Below, piece after piece: positions 59,801 to 64,000 of a DNA stretch of 64,000 nt. A program made the translations under genes and the position numbers. Source of the DNA: Amaranthus tricolor (lineage: Eukaryota > Streptophyta > Magnoliopsida > Caryophyllales > Amaranthaceae). Under the pieces are notes generated by a model that saw only the letters and a program-made list of their open reading frames with translations, did not search any database and had not been told where the DNA came from. The stretch spans positions 8,303,017 through 8,367,016 of the forward strand of contig NC_080056.1 in assembly GCF_026212465.1 (NCBI RefSeq). The letters run 5' to 3'. Each line of letters starts with the position of its first letter. Position 1 is the first letter of the stretch.

Positions 59801-61342
59801 TGTTTTTTTCAATTGGGATCTCTATCTTGCTATCATCAATTGATCAGGCATGAAAGAAATATCTGCTTTTGAAGTTCGGTTGATCTTTCCATTCCATAAC
59901 TGAGATGGAGTTGCCCTTGGTTCTAGTTGTGTTTTAAATTATATATCTGTTAGTTTCGTGCAGATTTCTACTTTTTTAGATGGATGATGAAGACTAATCT
60001 CATTATTGAAGCATTAAAGATAAAATTACCTGTGTTTTTCTCCGCATGTTGGAAGAAATCGACTCTTGAAACTAGGACACCATTATCAAACACAGCATCT
60101 TGTTAGTTAATTCTTCCCCATGTGGTTCATAAGAGTGGCTCAAACCATTCGTGATCTTCTGAAAATGTTTCAAACCATTTGCTATCTTTTGAAAATGGTT
60201 TAATCCATCAATAATCTGAATTTGGTGCAACTTATTAGTTGATCCTTTGCCATGTGGTCCTTGCAAGTATATGAATCTCTAGAATCGGGAAAAGTGGTCA
60301 AATGTATGGCACATGGAATTCAATAAAATCAATATCTCTGTCCTCAGACAAATCTTTCATAGTCGAGGAGAGTCCTCAGACAAATCTTTCATAGTCGAGG
60401 AGAGGATAAAGCCATCATCATCATTAAGTTTTAGGACTGTACAACCCAAAACAAATGCCATCTTTCTTGAGCTACCTACCTATATGCGGTTGAGAAGTTT
60501 TGGAACCTTCACTCAATCTTTCTTGTCTGCTCCTTGTTTAAATAACCATGCCTGCTTTCAGCAACCCTAAGACTTACTACAAAACTTTTTTCTGTTTCCC
60601 TTTACAACTCCTTCTCGCTCCTCTCCATGGCTAACATCACTGCTGTTTCTCTACATTCATTGCTTAGTGATGGCAATTTTCATTTTTTCTAGGACGCAGA
60701 TCAGATAGTTTTATTTCTCTCCCTCTGTTTACTGTTTATTATAGTGATGCATAATCTAAGGAACACTCAACTTGAATTTTGATGATTGTTTGTGTGACGA
60801 ATACTCAAATCTCATAATAGGCAGTTTTGTGTAATCGGAACAATCAACAACACACTTGGCCTTAACAAAGTACCTGTATGGAACTCTCACACAAGCAACA
60901 TTCTTCAAACTTGTATGAAAACCTCAACATGATCGGATAAACATTTGGTTGTTGATGTTTACTAAGCTTCAAAAGTTCTTTTATTCAACTCTTGAAATAA
61001 TCTGTACAATTGGACCTCATTTATACCTAACTAAATTCTTTTTATTTCAATACATACGCTCTAGATTTGATCTGATTTATTTAGGGTTAAAAGCGTTCAG
61101 TCAATTATCACGTCTTGCATCTCGGTGCCTTAGAATTACATGTTACTTTTCAGGAAACAAGCAGGCTGGAGTATTTAATTCCTAAGAAGACGTCCCTAAG
61201 GCATCGGTTACCCATGGGAGACCAAGGCTTCATAGATTTTGTTGCACATTTACTTGAAGTAAACTCAAGAAAGCGTCCTTCAGCAGCTGAAGCCTTGAAG
61301 CACCCATGGCTGTCATACCCATATGAACCTATATCATCTTAA
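47862..61342 (+). CDS. DYRKP: Plant DYRK-type (DYRKP) dual-specificity protein kinase
   Basis: Seven exons: 47862-49035, 51631-52948, 55331-55610, 56175-56282, 56368-56646, 57563-57706, 61154-61342 (1163 aa, near the length of Arabidopsis relatives). The N-terminus [20 protein letters not shown] looks LisH-like (inference). A long Ser- and acid-rich region follows. Conserved [20 protein letters not shown] starts exon 2. Kinase domain from about 850: glycine-loop LGSAAFSKA, Lys881 in [15 protein letters not shown] with Asp982, DLG with Asp1002, [13 protein letters not shown]. In the activation loop the second tyrosine of the DYRK YxY pair is present (Tyr1016), but the first is replaced by cysteine (Cys1014). 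The kinase probably autophosphorylates Tyr and then acts on Ser/Thr. Intron 6 contains a MULE. Intact. Confidence 0.94.
49036..51630 (+). other. DYRK intron 1
   Basis: 2.6 kb, no recognised gene or element. A short segment between CTACAG (51271) and GGTAGTG (51291) could be a cryptic exon but is not needed for a family-consistent join. Confidence 0.5.
53169..53378. mobile_element. Stowaway-like MITE in DYRK intron 2
   Basis: Left end CTTCCTCCATTTCTCTTTTA with TTGCAACTCATC; right end GATGAGTTGCATTTAGAAAG followed by AAATGAAG. These pair as ~35-bp imperfect inverted repeats next to TA. About 210 bp. Confidence 0.65.
53380..55330 (+). other. Remainder of DYRK intron 2
   Basis: AT-rich with no gene-like ORF. 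Words such as AACCCGACCCAAAAATGAT near 53466 resemble hAT-MITE ends but no paired end was found. Confidence 0.4.
58003..58220. mobile_element. Stowaway-like MITE in DYRK intron 6
   Basis: TA-flanked ends: TTCCCTTTGCTCCTCTTAG with GTTGCTACGTTTTCC on the left, and GGAAAAATGCAAATGTTGCAA followed by TTTCTAGGGGATGGAG on the right, forming imperfect inverted repeats. About 218 bp. Confidence 0.65.
58641..58790 (+). pseudogene. GRF zinc-finger fragment of MULE-2
   Basis: 49-aa frame [20 protein letters not shown], then [20 protein letters not shown]. It matches the first half of a GRF finger: CxCG is degenerate (CYHK), but the [14 protein letters not shown] block with F and C is present. It stops at 58788-58790, just where the opposing transposase fragment ends, so the 3' half was removed by the same deletion that truncated its neighbour. 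Confidence 0.72.
58787..59206 (-). pseudogene. MuDR-type transposase N-terminal (PB1-like) fragment of MULE-2
   Basis: 139-aa frame with the PB1-like N-terminal domain seen in plant MuDR-type transposases: [40 protein letters not shown], then [20 protein letters not shown] and MNVYVLHKY. The DNA-binding, DDE and zinc-knuckle parts are absent. The 3' end overlaps the GRF fragment by four bases. Non-functional as a transposase. Confidence 0.72.
59686..61153 (+). other. Remainder of DYRK intron 6, with a short tandem repeat
   Basis: At 60341-60404 a 32-bp unit starting TCCTCAGACAAATCTTTCAT is present twice. Forms of TCAAACCATT...TCTTTTGAAAATG recur at 60140-60210. No gene is recognised. Confidence 0.55.
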
Positions 61343-62274
61343 GATTATACAACACCTGGGTCTAACCACATATAAATGCTTGTGGTAAATCTTGTCTGGG
61401 ACACAGTCTACCACGATTCAGCTGTGCTACGGATCAAGGGGGATGTACGATGCCATATCTCCCTTGTGCTTGCTCAATGCCGCTGATAATGGTGATTTTG
61501 GTCCGTTTTGTGTTCCCTAATTAAGCCTGCCTAGTTGTATTCTATTTTGACAAATATTAGAAGCTTAATTTGCTACTTAAAAATTATGGCTCCTAGTCCT
61601 ATTATTATGTTCTCATATTATTTTTACTTTTCATGACCTTACATGTTTTTTTTTTGAGGGGTTTTCTTTTAGTTTTTTGGGGTTCAACTGTATGGGAGAG
61701 AGGGAGGGGAAGTTTCAATATTGGAATTGGGGTGTTGTATATGTGATATTCCTTGTAGTTGTAGCTCCATTAGTTGATTTCTGGTTGATTGTAAAGTGTA
61801 ATTAGTCAATGTGCATTCAGGCTACATTTGCTCCAATTCCTGGGTATGCTTTATATGTTTAAGTTAAATTCAGTAGAGTGGATATAATGTTGGGTAATTG
61901 ATAATATTCTCTATTTCTATTTAATAACTTCATCACTTTTGCCAAGATTCTCTCACATAAAAGGGAGAAGTGTTTTGATGGCTTCTTCTATGATTTTTGT
62001 AGATTAAAAACAAATCTTAAGCTTTATAAGTTTAATTGACTTTTGCTATCAGTATAATATTTATGCAAACTAAGAAAGAATTAGGGGCTAAAAGGTAAGA
62101 TTCATGGGGAAGTGGATGAATGTGTGATGTCATAAAAATTTAAGTTAAATGCGTGGATAATATGATTTTTGTGCAAGCTAATAAAGAAAATGGGGTAAAA
62201 AGGTAGGTGAAATGTGTGAGTTATGATAAAAATAGAAAGACAGAAAAATTTATGTGATGGACTAAAATTAAACA
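61343..62274 (+). other. DYRK 3' UTR and spacer
   Basis: The first ~500 bases after the stop are less AT-rich and probably 3' UTR. The rest is AT-rich spacer without a gene. Confidence 0.45.
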
Positions 62275-62535
62275 CAAATTTTTGTGAGAAACGGTCTTTT
62301 TGAGAGACCATTTTTAATTGGGTCGGTTTATTATATATTTTTTAAGATATTGTAAGTAGACATTAAGAATGATGTAAGTTGACGTTTAAGATTTTGAAAT
62401 TATGCATTAATGATACGGTAAATAAGTATTAAGAATTAATATAAGTAGGCATTAAAAATACGGTAAGTAGGTATTAATCTTTAATTGGTTAGGCTTGAGA
62501 TACGTCTATTAAAAAGACAATCTCTTAAGAGATTA
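62275..62535 (-). mobile_element. MITE family M1, copy 3 (reverse orientation)
   Basis: Reads GTGAGAAACGGTCTTTTTGAGAGACC at the left, then iterated forms of ATACGGTAAGTAGGTATTAA, then GGCTTGAGATACGTC and AATCTCTTAAGAGATT at the right. This is the reverse complement of the layout of copies 1 and 2. Confidence 0.82.
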
Positions 62536-63204
62536 GCTAAAAATTAAAATGTTGCAAAATTCATGAGACAGATCGGGTGAATTAACAAAAATAAATTTTG
62601 GTAACGAAATTATGTTCTCATTAATTGTTAGTTGGACGACATTATTGTTTGAATTGGGAATACTATCTCAATTAAGTCGTGACGATTTTAAGTACTTTCA
62701 TAATATTAATTGATATTATCTAATTGCGTCTCTATTTAAATTAATACTTTCTTCATTCTGAAATACTTGCTACATAACGATTTTTGACACTATTTGTCAT
62801 TTAAACTTTATTTTATATATTGCGGTTAATGTGTAAGGAAAAAAAATAGTCAAGTGGGATCATGTTTGAATTGTCTAATAGCATACTTTCATAATATTAA
62901 TTTTTAGATGTGTATAGTTCAATATATAAATAATTAAAATTTTACAATCGATTGCGCAAAAAGTCAAATATCTATTTATACTTTTATAATATTAACTTTT
63001 TATAATTTTTAAATATGTATAATTAAATATATTTTCATAATATTAAGTTTTTATAATTTCATAATATATAAATGATCAAAAATTAACTTTTTATATAGTA
63101 GTTAGATACAATTTTCGTGAGAAAGAGGGAGTAAAAAGAAGGAATTTCAAAATAAATCCAAAATATGTATTTGAGACTGACACATTTGTCCTGTGTAGCT
63201 CCCC
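62536..63204. other. AT-rich upstream region of the last gene
   Basis: Strongly AT-rich with repeated CATAATATTAA and TTTTATAATTT words; no coding sequence. Confidence 0.45.
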
Positions 63205-63212
63205 TATAAAAT
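63205..63212 (+). promoter_or_regulatory. Probable TATA box of the VAN3-binding-like gene
   Basis: TATAAAAT inside CTCCCCTATAAAATC, 77 bases before the start codon. It is followed about 30 bases later by a CT-rich stretch (CACCCTTCTCAGC) suitable for a transcription start. Confidence 0.6.
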
Positions 63213-63288
63213 CATCTGCACCCTTCTCAGCATCTGCCAAACACTCCCTTGTTTACCCCCACACACAAAATACATATCCTGAATCCTG

Positions 63289-63558
63289 ATGGACAAAAGA
63301 GTAACTGCCAATCAGCCATGGCGACCCGAGCCGACCTCACAATCGGACAAGGTTCATCCGCCAGAGACTCTACAGAAATCAATGGAGTTTCTCTCCCACT
63401 CTTTCAGTGCCTCGGCAATTGACATTTCGAAGACCGCCATTAATCCTTCAAAACACATTTTCTCGGAAGAAGATGGTGCTGTAAAAGAAGGAAATCCGTT
63501 CAGTTTCGCTTCCTCTGAAACATCAAAGATTATTATGGAGCGTATTATGTCACAATCT
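63289..63558 (+). CDS. VAN3-binding protein / auxin canalization (DUF828) family, first exon only
   Basis: The exon encodes 90 aa, ending at ATGTCACAATCT before the donor GTAAGC, and the gene runs out of the window. Family blocks are PPETLQKSMEFLSHSFSASA (about 24-43), where relatives have a similar MEFL-R-WS-SA motif, IDISKT, and SSETSKIIMERIMSQS at the exon end. Proteins of this family have an N-terminal DUF828 region and a C-terminal PH-like domain, bind the ARF-GAP VAN3/SFC, and act in auxin transport and vein continuity. Only the N-terminal part can be seen here, so the PH domain is not verified. An upstream TATA box supports the start. Confidence 0.82.
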
Positions 63559-64000
63559 GTAAGCTATTTTTTTTAACTTTAATTTTCTATTTTTGTTTTG
63601 TAAGTGCTAAATGTTGTTTTCTTCAGGTGTTTTGGGTTAATCTGGATTTTAAGCATCATATTGCTAATTCAATGCTCTCAATTTGGATCTGTTAAAACAC
63701 TAAATTAAAAGTATGTTGCGTTCGGAATACTTACATAAAGGAGAGATGTGATGTTTTATATGAAAATGAAAAAAATATGTGCACAAGAAAAAGTAATTAA
63801 ATTAGAAGTATTGATGAACAATAAAGAAGAAATGGCGTAAATGCTAAAATGAAAAACTTAGTGAGTATGTTTAGTTTAGATTGAATTAATAAGCGTAAAA
63901 CTTAATTGATTCGGTGGGTAATCAATAAATTATATTTTTTGTTGTTGGAGATTTGGATAGTATAATTTTTTGATATTTATTAATAACATATCATAATATT
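63559..64000 (+). other. Intron 1 of the VAN3-binding-like gene, cut by window end
   Basis: AT-rich, starts with GTAAGC. No exon was found before the end of the window. Confidence 0.6.

Overview
This is a plant nuclear window. It is AT-rich, host genes are split by GT-AG introns, and the gene set is typical of a dicot (chlorophyllase, acireductone dioxygenase, p24-beta cargo receptor, plant DYRK kinase, VAN3-binding/DUF828 protein, AILP1/TSJT1). Mobile-element debris fills the intergenic space and introns. The order may be Caryophyllales, judged only from a general impression of the short dispersed repeats, so this is a weak guess.

Layout. 1-2453: a CACTA (En/Spm) TNP2-type transposase fragment, then a 5'-truncated, broken Ty3/gypsy chromovirus ending in a 275-bp 3' LTR. 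3245-3399: a minisatellite of hairpin units. 4179-7735: complete AILP1-like gene (4 exons, 250 aa). 8141-11013: two copies of one MITE family and two loci of a hairpin-bearing repeat family. 11017-14475: PIF/Harbinger-like element carrying only a Myb/SANT gene (minus strand, one premature stop). 15442-24927: p24-beta gene (4 exons, 217 aa), with a 1.1-kb hAT-type element in intron 3 (perfect 8-bp target duplication). 25313-28204: Mutator-like element (MULE) with ~250-bp TIRs, a perfect 9-bp target duplication, a GRF zinc-finger ORF and a convergent, gutted MuDR-type transposase. 29970-41610: acireductone dioxygenase gene (7 exons, 201 aa), with a whole 5.55-kb Ty1/copia element in intron 1 and a ~1.2-kb fold-back element in intron 5. 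43874-45958: chlorophyllase (2 exons, 316 aa), followed by a duplicated scrap of its own 3' end. 47862-61342: DYRK-type kinase (7 exons, 1163 aa), with a second GRF-carrying MULE in intron 6. 63289 to the window end: first exon of a VAN3-binding/DUF828 protein.

All six host genes lie on the + strand. They are unrelated in function (Golgi traffic, methionine salvage, chlorophyll breakdown, signalling, vein patterning), so this is an ordinary gene series and not a cluster. Exon joins were made by hand from GT/AG sites and family alignment from memory; every join keeps frame and the exon lengths sum to whole codons.

Most notable: both MULEs, although different in TIR sequence and size, have the same plan (a GRF zinc-finger ORF inward from the left TIR, and a tail-to-tail MuDR N-terminal remnant from the right). 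Also notable are a dispersed repeat family built of short hairpins around GTTAGTAAC, and a copia element with nearly identical LTRs but a badly broken coding region.
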